A stretch of DNA of 8,238 nucleotides, from NCBI GenBank assembly GCA_035547155.1, contig DASZVJ010000049.1, forward strand, positions 1-8,238, read 5' to 3'. This DNA is from CAZNMF01 sp035547155 (lineage in GTDB: Bacteria; Acidobacteriota; Vicinamibacteria; Vicinamibacterales; SCN-69-37). Below are positions 1-6,704 of the stretch, piece after piece (the stretch's first letter is position 1; every line of letters starts with the position of its first letter). The position numbers were made by a program, and so were the translations under genes. The notes beneath the pieces were generated by a model that worked only from the letters and a program-made list of their open reading frames with translations, did not search any database and was not told the DNA's origin.

Positions 1-447
1 CGCGTACAGGAACCGCCGGATGTTCGCGTAGCGTCCCGACAACGTCACGGTCGAGAACGCGCGCGACAACCGGCTGTCGCGAAGGGGCGCCCAATCGAAA
101 TGCGCCGACTTGAACTCGAGCCCGGCCTGACGCGCGGCCTCCTGCAGCCACCGGTTCGTCGTGCGCGTTGCCGTCGCAAAATCACGCGGCAGGACGCCGG
201 CGTAGAACGTCTGCAGATCGGCGTCCGCGCGCGTCCGGTTCGCCGCGGCCTCGCGCGCCTGCCGGTCCAGCCGGCGCGCCGTCGAGAGCTCGACGCCCGC
301 CTGCAGCGCCGCCGTCTCCGACGCGGTCACGCGGCTCTGCAACGGCCAGACGCCGAGCAGCAAGGCCGCGATGCCCGCCGCGGCCAGCACGGCCAGCGGC
401 AGGATGACGCGCCGCCGGTCCTCGTACACGCGGGCCCACAGGCTCAC
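1..447 (-). CDS. PilO/GspM-like alignment-complex protein, 3' part cut by window edge
   Basis: The visible 149 codons start with GTG at 447 and run off the window with no stop. The GTG overlaps the stop of the preceding pilN-like gene (GTGA), which points to translational coupling. The protein begins with a short basic cytoplasmic tail (MSLWARVYEDRRR), then one hydrophobic helix at about residues 14-34, then an Ala/Arg/Glu-rich stretch (about 37-80) suited to a periplasmic coiled coil. The last visible part (TVTLSGRYANIRRFLYA) matches the strand-helix typical of the ferredoxin-like fold of PilO and GspM, where a G-x-Y-x-x-[IL]-x-x-F-L motif recurs. Members of this family pair with PilN on the periplasmic face of the inner membrane and link the motor to the outer parts of the pilus or secretion machine. 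Topology and position after pilM and pilN support the call; sequence alone does not separate PilO from GspM. Confidence 0.72.
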   Translation of the reverse strand, partial: MSLWARVYEDRRRVILPLAVLAAAGIAALLLGVWPLQSRVTASETAALQAGVELSTARRLDRQAREAAANRTRADADLQTFYAGVLPRDFATATRTTNRWLQEAARQAGLEFKSAHFDWAPLRDSRLSRAFSTVTLSGRYANIRRFLYA

Positions 448-1040
448 TGTTGTTTCTCTCGGACGGAGCCGGCCGCCGCTGCAGGGGCGCGGCGCGGCAG
501 GTACGCGGCGTCGATGCGCGCCGAGTACGTCCCGTCGTCCAGGCCCTGCTGCTCTGTCGGCGAGACGTCACGGAACGCGCCGGTGCCCGTCAGATTGCTG
601 ATGAAGACGTCCACGTCGTCCAGATCGCGCAGGACGATGGCCATCGAGACGATCGTGACGCCCTTGTCGACACGCGGAGAAATCGACACCAATCGCACAT
701 CCGGCGGCAGCGTTTTCTCCAGCTGCTCGAACAGCGAGGTCCAGCTGAACGTGCGCTGATCGATGATGCCGTTCGCCTCGCGCGTGAATGCAGCCAACCG
801 CGTGAGTGTCGGTCGATCGACAGCCTGCAGCAGCGATTGCACCTGCCCGCGAATCCGGGCAGCCTCGCGCTGGTCGACGTCGATCCGCGCGCGCGCGGCC
901 ACACGCCGCGCGTTGAGATCCCGGATCCGCATCGCGTCGTAGCCGACCAGCAGCACGGCCAGCACGGCCACGACCGCGAGCGCGATCGTGACGAGGCGTT
1001 CGTTGTAGAACGGACGAGTGGAGAGATTGCCCTTCAACAT
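444..1040 (-). CDS. pilN: PilN-like type IV filament alignment protein
   Basis: The product is 198 aa. The ATG at 1040 is chosen because it lies 11 nt after the pilM-like stop, has AGGA about 9-10 nt upstream, and puts the conserved N-terminus first. That N-terminus (GNLSTRPFYNERLV) is a variant of the PilN 'INLLP' segment, which in studied systems docks into PilM in the cytoplasm. One transmembrane helix follows (about 16-34), then a charged coiled-coil region (about 36-80), then a periplasmic ferredoxin-like domain (about 97-185). That domain opens with W-x-x-L-F-E-Q-L-E and L-P-P-D-V-R-L, both typical of PilN. The tail is Ala/Pro-rich. The stop overlaps the start of the next gene. Its likely role is a membrane-spanning link between PilM in the cytoplasm and PilO in the periplasm. 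Confidence 0.86.
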   Translation of the reverse strand: MLKGNLSTRPFYNERLVTIALAVVAVLAVLLVGYDAMRIRDLNARRVAARARIDVDQREAARIRGQVQSLLQAVDRPTLTRLAAFTREANGIIDQRTFSWTSLFEQLEKTLPPDVRLVSISPRVDKGVTIVSMAIVLRDLDDVDVFISNLTGTGAFRDVSPTEQQGLDDGTYSARIDAAYLPRRAPAAAAGSVREKQQ

Positions 1041-1051
1041 GGTCGCCGGTC

Positions 1052-1993
1052 CTATGCCGCGGCTCGCCGCTCGCGCACGAGCAGGCCGACAGGCGCCGCC
1101 AGCGCGTCGAGAATCTCCGGCGTCACCGAGGCGCGATCGCTCAGGTCCGCCGCCGGCCGGATGTCGACACTTTCGACGGGCACGCCGAGCCGGCTGCTGA
1201 TCTGCCAGCGCGCGTCGTCGGTGGCCACGTCCGTGCCGCACAGCCACACGCGCTCGAACGCGCGGCCGCCGAGACGATCTTCGTGGTACATCGCGGTCTG
1301 GTGCACGAGCGCGCCGAGCGGCTCGTCGTCGATCGACGTGCGATGCCGGTAGAACATGAGCGATTGTCCGCGCAGGATCGCGAGCGTCGTCGCCTCGGCC
1401 GACAGATGCACGACGAGCCAGTCTCCCGTCACGCCGGTGCCGGCCGCCATGATCGCGTTCATGACATTGAGGCTCGACAGATCGACGAGCCCGGTATCGA
1501 TGCCGACACTCGCGACCGCCGCTTCGTACTGCGCGATCACGTCCTTGCGTGCGACGACGGCAGCGACCGAGAGGCCATCGTCATCGGGGACGGCCTGCGT
1601 CTGACTGACGATCGCGTCTTCCAGCGGAAACGGCGTCGACTTCCGCAACTGCCAGCGGACGAGCTGATCGAGATCCTGCGCGCGGCTGGGCGCTTGATCG
1701 AAGTGCAGCAGCGACAGCCGCGCCGCGCTATCCGGCACGACGAGCGCGGCACGCTTCGTGGCCGTGAGCCCGGCGCGCTCGAGCGCGCGCGTCAGCGTCG
1801 CGGTGACGACGTCGGCGTGCGCGATGTTGATGCCGGCCGGAGACGGCGTGACCGTGCCCGCGGGCCAGACCTCCGACGCATACGCGCTGACGGAGGGCGC
1901 GCCGGCCGCGAGCGCGACGACGGTCACGCGGCGGCTGGCGATTTCGATCGCCACGGTCGGGGGCGGGGGCGTCAGCCAGGATCTCGTTCGCAT
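1052..1993 (-). CDS. pilM: PilM/GspL-cytoplasmic-like actin-fold protein with degenerate nucleotide-binding loops
   Basis: The product is 313 aa, somewhat shorter than the usual PilM of about 350. The open frame extends upstream into gspE, but the ATG at 1993 lies 17 nt after the gspE stop and begins the recognisable domain. The PilM layout is visible: a first actin-like subdomain with VAIEIASRRVTVVAL (14-28), the ALVVPDSAARLSLLHF strand-turn (83-98), the helix plus TPFPLEDAIV segment (120-129) that recurs in PilM, a second phosphate-loop position at VVHLSAEATTLAIL (194-207), and a C-terminal FERVWLCG strand (247-253). Functional PilM has D-x-G in both loops. Here they read E-I-A and H-L-S, so ATP binding is probably lost, as in the cytoplasmic domain of GspL. 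The role is a cytoplasmic ring linking PilN to the ATPase. Family assignment is firm by context; nucleotide binding is doubtful. Confidence 0.83.
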   Translation of the reverse strand: MRTRSWLTPPPPTVAIEIASRRVTVVALAAGAPSVSAYASEVWPAGTVTPSPAGINIAHADVVTATLTRALERAGLTATKRAALVVPDSAARLSLLHFDQAPSRAQDLDQLVRWQLRKSTPFPLEDAIVSQTQAVPDDDGLSVAAVVARKDVIAQYEAAVASVGIDTGLVDLSSLNVMNAIMAAGTGVTGDWLVVHLSAEATTLAILRGQSLMFYRHRTSIDDEPLGALVHQTAMYHEDRLGGRAFERVWLCGTDVATDDARWQISSRLGVPVESVDIRPAADLSDRASVTPEILDALAAPVGLLVRERRAAA

Positions 1994-2010
1994 CGGGTCT
2001 CGACTCGCCT

Positions 2011-3657
2011 CTACTCGACGAACGTCACTTTGTTGATCTCGCGCAGCGTCGTCACGCCGTCGAGCACGCGCGCCACGGCGCATTCCCGCAGGAACCGCAT
2101 GCCCTCGTCGCGCGCCGCACGCTTGATCTCCGACGTCGGCCGGCGCTCGAGGATCATGTCGCGGATGTGATCGCTCAAATCCATCAGCTCGCAGATCGCC
2201 GTGCGGCCCTTGAAGCCGGTGCCGCCGCACTCGATGCAGCCCGCGCCTTCGTAGAACACGTGCGTGCGGGCGAGCTCGGGGTCGATCGCCGATTCGGCCA
2301 GCATCTCCGGCGCGATCGTCGCGGGCCGCTTGCAGTGATCGCAGATGCGGCGCACGAGCCGCTGCGCGAGCACGCAGTTGAGCGCCGAGACGAACTGGTA
2401 CGGCTCGACGCCCATGTTCAGGAAGCGGCCGAGCACGTCGATGACGTTGTTCGCGTGGACGGTCGTGAACACGAGATGGCCCGTGAGCGCCGACTGGATC
2501 GCGATCTGCGCGGTCTCCGGATCGCGGATCTCGCCGACCATGATCTTGTCGGGATCGTGCCGAAGGATCGATCGCAGCCCGCGCGCGAACGTCAGGCCCT
2601 TCTTCTCGTTGATCGGGATCTGCGTGATGCCGCGCAGCTGGTATTCGACGGGGTCTTCGATCGTGATGATCTTGTCCTCGACCGTGCGGATCTCCGACAG
2701 CGCCGCGTACAGCGTCGTCGTCTTGCCGCTGCCGGTCGGGCCGGTGACGAGCACCATGCCGTACGGCTCACGGATGTACTTGCGGAACCGGCGCATCTCG
2801 TCCTCGGGCCAGCCGAGGATGTCGAGCTTCAGCTCGGTGAACTGCTCGCTGATCGACTCCTTGTCGAGGATGCGGATGACCGCGTCCTCGCCATGCACGC
2901 TCGGCATGATCGACACGCGGAAGTCGATCGTCTTGCCCGGCACGCGCAGCTTGAAGCGGCCGTCCTGCGGCACGCGCTTCTCGGCGATGTCCAGCTCGGC
3001 CATGACCTTGATGCGCGAGATGATCGTGCTGTGGTGCTGCTTGGCGATCGGCTTGTTCAGCGGCTGCAACACGCCGTCGATGCGGCACTTGACGACGACC
3101 GCGTCGTCCTGCGTCTCGATGTGGATGTCGGAGGCGCGCCGCTGCAGCGCGGTGAAGATCATCGAGTCGACGAGACGGATGACGGGGCTCGTGTCCGACG
3201 TCAGCTTGTCGACCGTCAGCGCCTCGTCGGTGGCGGCCTCGTCGTCGCGCAGGATCTGCATCTGGAAGCCTTCGGTGGCTTCCTCGAGGACGCGCTGCGA
3301 GCTCTCGCTCTTCTTCAGGATCGCCTGAATCGCGGAGGCCGTCCCGACGCAGACGCGAATCGGGGTGCCGAGCTGCACGCCGACTTCGTCGATCGCCTGC
3401 ACGTCGCGCGGGTCGGACACGATGATGAGCAGCGTCTGCCCGTCGCGCCGGTACGGCACGAACCCGTACCGCAGCATCAGATCGGCCGGGATGCTGCGGA
3501 ACAGGGCGTGATCGATGTTGAAGTGATCGAGATCGACGAACTCGAGCTCGTAGCGCTTCGCCAGACGCCGCGCTTCGGTGTCTTCCGAGGCGCGATCGGC
3601 CGGCACGCCGTGCGGGTCGGCGTAGAGCGCGTTGGCGGATGGGGACGGATTGGCCAT
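2011..3657 (-). CDS. gspE: GspE/PilB-family hexameric assembly ATPase
   Basis: This 548-aa protein has all core motifs of a secretion/extension ATPase: Walker A GPTGSGKTTT (306-315), Asp box TIEDPVEY (332-339), Walker B IMVGEIRD (372-379), His box TGHLVFTTVHANN (392-404), and a zinc site made of two CxxC pairs (C439/C442 and C474/C477). The N-terminal domain (about 30-115) matches the T2SSE_N fold. No extra upstream MshEN-type c-di-GMP domain (RLGxx...) is seen. Details such as ARGLRSILRHDPD and VLAQRLVRRICDHCK look closer to GspE than to classical PilB, but the neighbours are PilM/PilN-like, so either machine is possible. It is a cytoplasmic motor that hydrolyses ATP to drive pilin or pseudopilin assembly through the GspF/PilC platform. 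The ATG at 3657 lies 2 nt after the gspF stop with no strong ribosome-binding site, so translation is probably coupled. Confidence 0.96.
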   Translation of the reverse strand: MANPSPSANALYADPHGVPADRASEDTEARRLAKRYELEFVDLDHFNIDHALFRSIPADLMLRYGFVPYRRDGQTLLIIVSDPRDVQAIDEVGVQLGTPIRVCVGTASAIQAILKKSESSQRVLEEATEGFQMQILRDDEAATDEALTVDKLTSDTSPVIRLVDSMIFTALQRRASDIHIETQDDAVVVKCRIDGVLQPLNKPIAKQHHSTIISRIKVMAELDIAEKRVPQDGRFKLRVPGKTIDFRVSIMPSVHGEDAVIRILDKESISEQFTELKLDILGWPEDEMRRFRKYIREPYGMVLVTGPTGSGKTTTLYAALSEIRTVEDKIITIEDPVEYQLRGITQIPINEKKGLTFARGLRSILRHDPDKIMVGEIRDPETAQIAIQSALTGHLVFTTVHANNVIDVLGRFLNMGVEPYQFVSALNCVLAQRLVRRICDHCKRPATIAPEMLAESAIDPELARTHVFYEGAGCIECGGTGFKGRTAICELMDLSDHIRDMILERRPTSEIKRAARDEGMRFLRECAVARVLDGVTTLREINKVTFVE

Positions 3658-3659
3658 GG

Positions 3660-4874
3660 CTAGCTCGTCAGCGACGACAACTTGAACAGCGGCATGTACA
3701 GCGACAACAACAGCCCGGCGATGACGAGGCCCATGGCGATCAGCAGGATGGGCTGAATCAGATTCGAGAACCGCGTGAGGCTGGTCTGATTCTCTTCGTC
3801 GTAGAAGTCGGCGACGCTATTCAGCATATCCGCGAGCGCGCCGGTCGACTCGCCCACTTCCACCATTTCGACGGCGACGTGCGGAAAGATGTCGCGCGTC
3901 GTGAGGGCCGAGGCCAGACTGCTGCCCTCGCGCACCTGCCGCGCGACGCCCGACAGGTGATCCGCGATCGAGAGATTGCCCGTCGATCGCGCGGCGATGT
4001 CGAGCGCGTTGACGAGCGGGATGCCGCCGGAGAGCAGCGTCGCCAGCGTCCGCGCGATCTGCGCCGTCGCGAATCGCCGCGCCAGCGGGCCGAAGTACGG
4101 CAGACGCAGAATCGCCGCGTGCAGCCGGCGCCGCTCGATCGGCCGCCGGAACCACAGCCACGTGCCCACGATCACCGCGGCGAGCGTCGTCAGCACCAGC
4201 CCCGCGCTGCCGACGAGGCTCGTCGAGAGCGCGACGACAATCTGCGTCGACAGCGGCAGATCGGCGCCGTGGCCGAACTGTTGATAGAAGTCCGCGAACT
4301 GCGGCACGACCTGAAAGACGATGATGCCGACGACGACACAGGCGAGGATGACGAGCACGACCGGATAGATGAGCGCCGAGATGACCTGCGATCGCGCCGA
4401 CGCGATGACCTTGACGTGCTGGACGTACCGGCGAATCACCTGCTCGAGGCTGCCGCTCTTCTCGCCTGCCATGAGCGACGCCGTGTAGACGCCGGAGAAC
4501 AACCCCTGCGCGTCGAACGCGTCCGATAGCGCGATGCCGGAGCGCACGCGATCGTGGATGTCATTGAGCGCGGTGCGAAAGACCGGATTGGGCGTGCGGC
4601 GCCGCAGGATGTCCAGCGACTGGACCAGCGGCAGGCCGGCCTTCAGCAGCGTGGCGAGCTCCTGATTGAAGACGAGAAAGTCGTTGGTGGGCACGCGCCG
4701 GCGCCGCGGCAGATGCAGGCGGAAGCCGCCGATGTCGAGGCCGCTCCCGCGAATCGAAAGGACGTACAGGCCCTTGTCTTCGAGCTCGCGCCGCAGCCGC
4801 GCCTCGCTCTCGGCGACGTACGTGGACTCGCTGATCTGGCCCGACGTCGTCGCGACCCTGCACCGGAACTCCAC
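3660..4874 (-). CDS. gspF: GspF/PilC-family inner-membrane platform protein
   Basis: The product is 404 aa, close to the family norm of about 400. The frame is open back to a GTG at 4919, but the GTG at 4874 is preferred: it has AGGA 5 nt upstream, it gives the family-typical start (EFRCRVATTSGQ, a short beta domain before the T2SSF repeats), and it keeps the inverted repeat at 4892-4911 outside the gene. Two T2SSF repeats are visible at about 67-189 and 270-392, each with the G-E-x-[ST]-G-x-L signature (AGEKSGSL near 136-143, VGESTGAL near 339-346). Three transmembrane helices lie near 168-190, 221-242 and 372-394. The protein is the platform thought to be driven by the GspE/PilB ATPase to lift subunits into the growing filament. 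It is the first gene of the five-gene operon. The GspF versus PilC choice is not settled by sequence alone. Confidence 0.95.
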   Translation of the reverse strand: MEFRCRVATTSGQISESTYVAESEARLRRELEDKGLYVLSIRGSGLDIGGFRLHLPRRRRVPTNDFLVFNQELATLLKAGLPLVQSLDILRRRTPNPVFRTALNDIHDRVRSGIALSDAFDAQGLFSGVYTASLMAGEKSGSLEQVIRRYVQHVKVIASARSQVISALIYPVVLVILACVVVGIIVFQVVPQFADFYQQFGHGADLPLSTQIVVALSTSLVGSAGLVLTTLAAVIVGTWLWFRRPIERRRLHAAILRLPYFGPLARRFATAQIARTLATLLSGGIPLVNALDIAARSTGNLSIADHLSGVARQVREGSSLASALTTRDIFPHVAVEMVEVGESTGALADMLNSVADFYDEENQTSLTRFSNLIQPILLIAMGLVIAGLLLSLYMPLFKLSSLTS

Positions 4875-4879
4875 GCTGA

Positions 4880-4890
4880 TCCTGTCCCCC
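4880..4890 (-). promoter_or_regulatory. Ribosome-binding region that fixes the gspF start
   Basis: On the minus strand this stretch reads GGGGGACAGGA, ending 5 nt before the GTG at 4874. It is the strongest Shine-Dalgarno-like sequence in the window; most other starts here have weak or no purine tracts. It supports GTG 4874 over the upstream in-frame GTG at 4919. Confidence 0.65.
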
Positions 4891-4891
4891 T

Positions 4892-4911
4892 GGCACGCGC
4901 TCCAGCGTGCC
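4892..4911. repeat. Perfect 7-bp inverted repeat in the gspF leader (possible operator or 5' hairpin)
   Basis: The arms GGCACGC (4892-4898) and GCGTGCC (4905-4911) are exact reverse complements around a 6-nt loop. The repeat lies 17 nt upstream of the gspF start, just before the ribosome-binding site. If the weak -10 at 4926-4921 is real, the start of transcription would fall at or next to it. It could therefore be a repressor or activator operator, or a stem at the 5' end of the mRNA. There is no following T-run on either strand, so a terminator is unlikely. Confidence 0.55.
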
Positions 4912-4920
4912 GCGACCACA

Positions 4921-4947
4921 ATAGTACGGTCCCGGCGACCCGTCCAG
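4921..4947 (-). promoter_or_regulatory. Weak candidate sigma-70-type promoter for the gspF operon
   Basis: On the minus strand TACTAT (4926-4921) could be a -10 element, with CTGGAC (4947-4942) as a poor -35 at a 15-bp spacing. Both depart from consensus. The position is sensible: inside the 192-nt gap upstream of the operon's first gene, giving a leader of about 40 nt that carries the inverted repeat and the ribosome-binding site. No better candidate was found in the gap. Confidence 0.22.
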
Positions 4948-5066
4948 CGCGCCGATCGAGCCGCCGAACCGGAATGCCGCTGGCCGTGCTGCTCTCAGAG
5001 ACCCCGCCGCCAGTCAATCGTGGCGAATGTGTTGCGTTTAGACCCCGCGAGCGCGGAATTGGCCGC

Positions 5067-5729
5067 TCAGCGCAGCGCCGCCATGATCCGCTGCACGTAC
5101 GCCTGCGTCTCCCGGTACGGCGGCACGCCGCCATAACGCGACACCGCGGTCTCGCCGGCATTGTAGGCAGCCAGCGCGCGGCGCACGTCCGGAAACTTCG
5201 CGAGCAGACGCCGCAGATGGCGCATGCCGGCTTCCAGGTTCTGTTCCGGATCGTACGGGTCGCGCAAGGCGTAGGTGCGCGCGACGGCCGGCATGATCTG
5301 CGTCAGCCCCATCGCGCCGCGATGCGAGACGGCCAGCAGGTTGTAGTTGGACTCCACGCGGACCAAGGCGTGCGCGAGACGCGGGCTGACGCCGACCCGG
5401 CGCGCCACGCGATCGACCATCGCGCGCAGCGCGTCCGCATCGGGCCGGGGCGCGGCCGCCGTCGGGGAGTTGGCCAGCGCGCGAAGCGCCGCAGTGCGAG
5501 CCCACGGCTCCTCGTCGGGCAGCAGCTCCTCGACGAGGCTGCGCGGCGCGCGAATCTCTCCGCCGCCACGCATCAGCAGGATGACGATTTCGCCGTCGAA
5601 TCGCGCCCGGTCGACCGTCATCGTCCGGCCGTTGGTCAGACGGACGACGTCGGCCTGGGCCGGGGTGGCCGAGACGAAGACGAGCCCGGCCGCCAGGCCG
5701 GCGAGCATCGCGAGCGGGTTGGGACGCAT
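5067..5729 (-). CDS. Secreted soluble lytic transglycosylase (SLT family) with N-terminal beta domain
   Basis: The product is 220 aa. A Sec signal peptide is clear, with a hydrophobic core at about 6-22 and an AQA|D cleavage site after residue 26. Residues 27-70 form a small beta-rich domain (VRLTNGRTMTVDRARFDGEIV...) of a type often found in front of SLT domains. The catalytic SLT domain spans about 98-217, with catalytic Glu126 in VRVESNYN, the G-A-M-G-L-T-Q-I-M-P motif (138-147), AAYNAGE (187-193) and YRETQAYVQRI (205-215). Such enzymes cleave the MurNAc-GlcNAc bond in the periplasm, leaving 1,6-anhydro ends. Lying upstream of a pilus/secretion operon on the same strand, it may open peptidoglycan for the machine, as specialised transglycosylases do elsewhere; that is inference. 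The ATG at 5729 has no Shine-Dalgarno but gives the best signal peptide. A 192-nt gap separates it from gspF. Confidence 0.92.
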   Translation of the reverse strand: MRPNPLAMLAGLAAGLVFVSATPAQADVVRLTNGRTMTVDRARFDGEIVILLMRGGGEIRAPRSLVEELLPDEEPWARTAALRALANSPTAAAPRPDADALRAMVDRVARRVGVSPRLAHALVRVESNYNLLAVSHRGAMGLTQIMPAVARTYALRDPYDPEQNLEAGMRHLRRLLAKFPDVRRALAAYNAGETAVSRYGGVPPYRETQAYVQRIMAALR

Positions 5730-5737
5730 GAGCTGGA

Positions 5738-5759
5738 GGGGCCGGGACCAGAGGGCCCC
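5738..5759. repeat. GC-only inverted repeat between lipoprotein and transglycosylase genes
   Basis: GGGGCC (5738-5743) and GGCCCC (5754-5759) are exact reverse complements with a 10-nt loop. They sit in the 45-nt gap between the lipoprotein stop (5775) and the transglycosylase start (5729). On the minus strand the stem ends only 8 nt before that start, so it may hinder ribosome access or weaken readthrough. It lacks a U-tract, so it is not a standard intrinsic terminator. In DNA of this GC content a 6-bp stem can occur by chance. Confidence 0.3.
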
Positions 5760-5774
5760 AACCGTCCAGATCAG

Positions 5775-6704
5775 TTATCGGCTCTGCACGTGAACGTGAT
5801 AGACCCGGAGGCCCAGCGTCCGGTCGTCCTTCCCCGCGCCAGGAATGAGCGAAGGTGTGTAAGTCCGGTCAACGTCGATCCGGATCTCGGCCATGTCGGC
5901 GGTGCCGAGGTCGGCCGCGTCAATGGCGATGCGGCGCAGCGTGGTATCGGCCGAGTCGGCGGCGAAGGTCGCCACAGTCTTGTCTCCGGACCAGATGACG
6001 ACCTGTTGCGGCGTGCCCGCGAACAGATCCGGCCGCGCGGTGTACTGCAGCCACAGCGTCACGTCCGTGCGCGGATTGCGGAACGCCAAGGCCGCGCTCT
6101 TCTGCGTCCAGCGCCACGTGAGCGACGGATCCGTCGGGGCGACCTCGTCCGGATACCAGCCGTTCTTGTACATCAGGAAGATGTTGTCCGAGGCCGGCGT
6201 GAGATCGAGCGCGCCGACGCGATAGGCGCGCGAGCCGTTGTCCGGCGCGCCGGCCGCACCTTGCAGCGGCAGCCGATTCCCCTCGCGATACAGACCCACC
6301 TCGACGGTCGCCGGCCCCGGATGCGCCGCCTGCGGCACGAACTCCGTGCGCGTGTACGCAATCGTCTGGCCGGCCTTCCACTGCGACGTCGGCACGGGCG
6401 GTTCGTGGTCGTCGTTCCACAGCACTTGCCCCGACGAATCGAGCACGTGGACGAAGACGCGATAGTCGCCTTCGATCGCCGCGCCCGGCAGGACGTTGAA
6501 GGTCAGCGTGAAGTCGATCGGTGACTCGACCGCCGCGCGCGCGGCCGACGCGGTCAGCGTCACCGACGCGACCGCCGGCGCGCCGGACGTGCGGCGGCAG
6601 CCGCCGGCCAGCGCGGATGCGGCGATGACGACAAAGGCGATGGCGGCCGGCGCGGACGTGCGGCGTCGAGCGGCGCTCGAGACAGCGTGGTCGTATTGCT
6701 GCAT
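5775..6704 (-). CDS. Probable lipoprotein of unknown function with two beta-rich domains
   Basis: The product is 309 aa and I cannot assign a function. The N-terminus has Arg13-15, a hydrophobic stretch (about 18-33) and A-G-G-C36, an imperfect lipobox, so a lipid-anchored or at least exported protein is likely. Residues about 45-140 form an immunoglobulin-like beta domain with YRVFVHVLDSSGQV (81-94), DDHEPPVPTSQWKAGQ (98-113) and VEVGLYREGNRL (134-145). Similar 'FVHLLD...PT..W..G' domains are known to me from surface or glycosyltransferase-linked proteins of several phyla. Residues about 170-309 form a second beta-rich module with NGWYPDE (181-187), a W-R-W motif, and DDRTLGLRV near the end, reminiscent of carbohydrate-binding sandwiches. 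The ATG at 6704 has no Shine-Dalgarno; an in-frame ATG at 6755 would make the signal peptide too long. It lies 45 nt before the transglycosylase and may be cotranscribed with it. Confidence 0.8.
   Translation of the reverse strand: MQQYDHAVSSAARRRTSAPAAIAFVVIAASALAGGCRRTSGAPAVASVTLTASAARAAVESPIDFTLTFNVLPGAAIEGDYRVFVHVLDSSGQVLWNDDHEPPVPTSQWKAGQTIAYTRTEFVPQAAHPGPATVEVGLYREGNRLPLQGAAGAPDNGSRAYRVGALDLTPASDNIFLMYKNGWYPDEVAPTDPSLTWRWTQKSAALAFRNPRTDVTLWLQYTARPDLFAGTPQQVVIWSGDKTVATFAADSADTTLRRIAIDAADLGTADMAEIRIDVDRTYTPSLIPGAGKDDRTLGLRVYHVHVQSR

Larger units (their letters stand above)
4875..5066. other. 192-nt gap between transglycosylase and gspF
   Basis: This is the longest non-coding stretch in the window. 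It holds the leader, the inverted repeat and the weak promoter listed separately. It also has a short GC-rich dyad just after the transglycosylase stop (CCGCG/CGCGG with almost no loop), which is too tight to be a convincing terminator, and a 7-bp direct repeat GGGGTCT on the minus strand. No RNA gene or small reading frame is supported. Confidence 0.5.

Noticed and set aside
1994..2230. Longer pilM frame starting inside gspE
   Set aside because: The first 79 residues are antisense-like Arg-rich sequence inside the conserved zinc and C-terminal domain of gspE. The PilM fold begins at the ATG at 1993.
2167..3663. 498-codon open frame on the plus strand opposite gspE
   Set aside because: It is fully antisense to an ATPase with every catalytic motif intact. 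The translation is a monotonous R/D/V/L-rich product typical of a GC-rich shadow frame.
4891..4907. TGGCACG on the plus strand as a sigma-54 -24 element
   Set aside because: The -12 position reads CCAG rather than TTGC, and it would point toward the 3' end of the transglycosylase gene. The sequence is better explained as one arm of the inverted repeat.
4875..4919. Upstream in-frame GTG (4919) as gspF start
   Set aside because: It would add 15 residues with no family resemblance, lacks its own ribosome-binding site and would swallow the inverted repeat and the good ribosome-binding region.
4989..5017. TTGACT on the minus strand (5017-5012) as a -35 box for gspF
   Set aside because: The hexamers 16-17 nt downstream (AGAGCA, GAGCAG) do not resemble a -10 element, and there is no obvious extended -10.
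5040..5066. CCGCG/CGCGG dyad after the transglycosylase stop as an intrinsic terminator
   Set aside because: The loop would be only about 2 nt, or 4 with a 4-bp stem, and no T-run follows on the minus strand.
4554..6524. 656-codon open frame on the plus strand across gspF, the gap, the transglycosylase and the lipoprotein
   Set aside because: It is antisense to three well-supported genes, its translation is Arg/His/Gln-rich with no domain motif, and long shadow frames are expected in DNA of this GC content.
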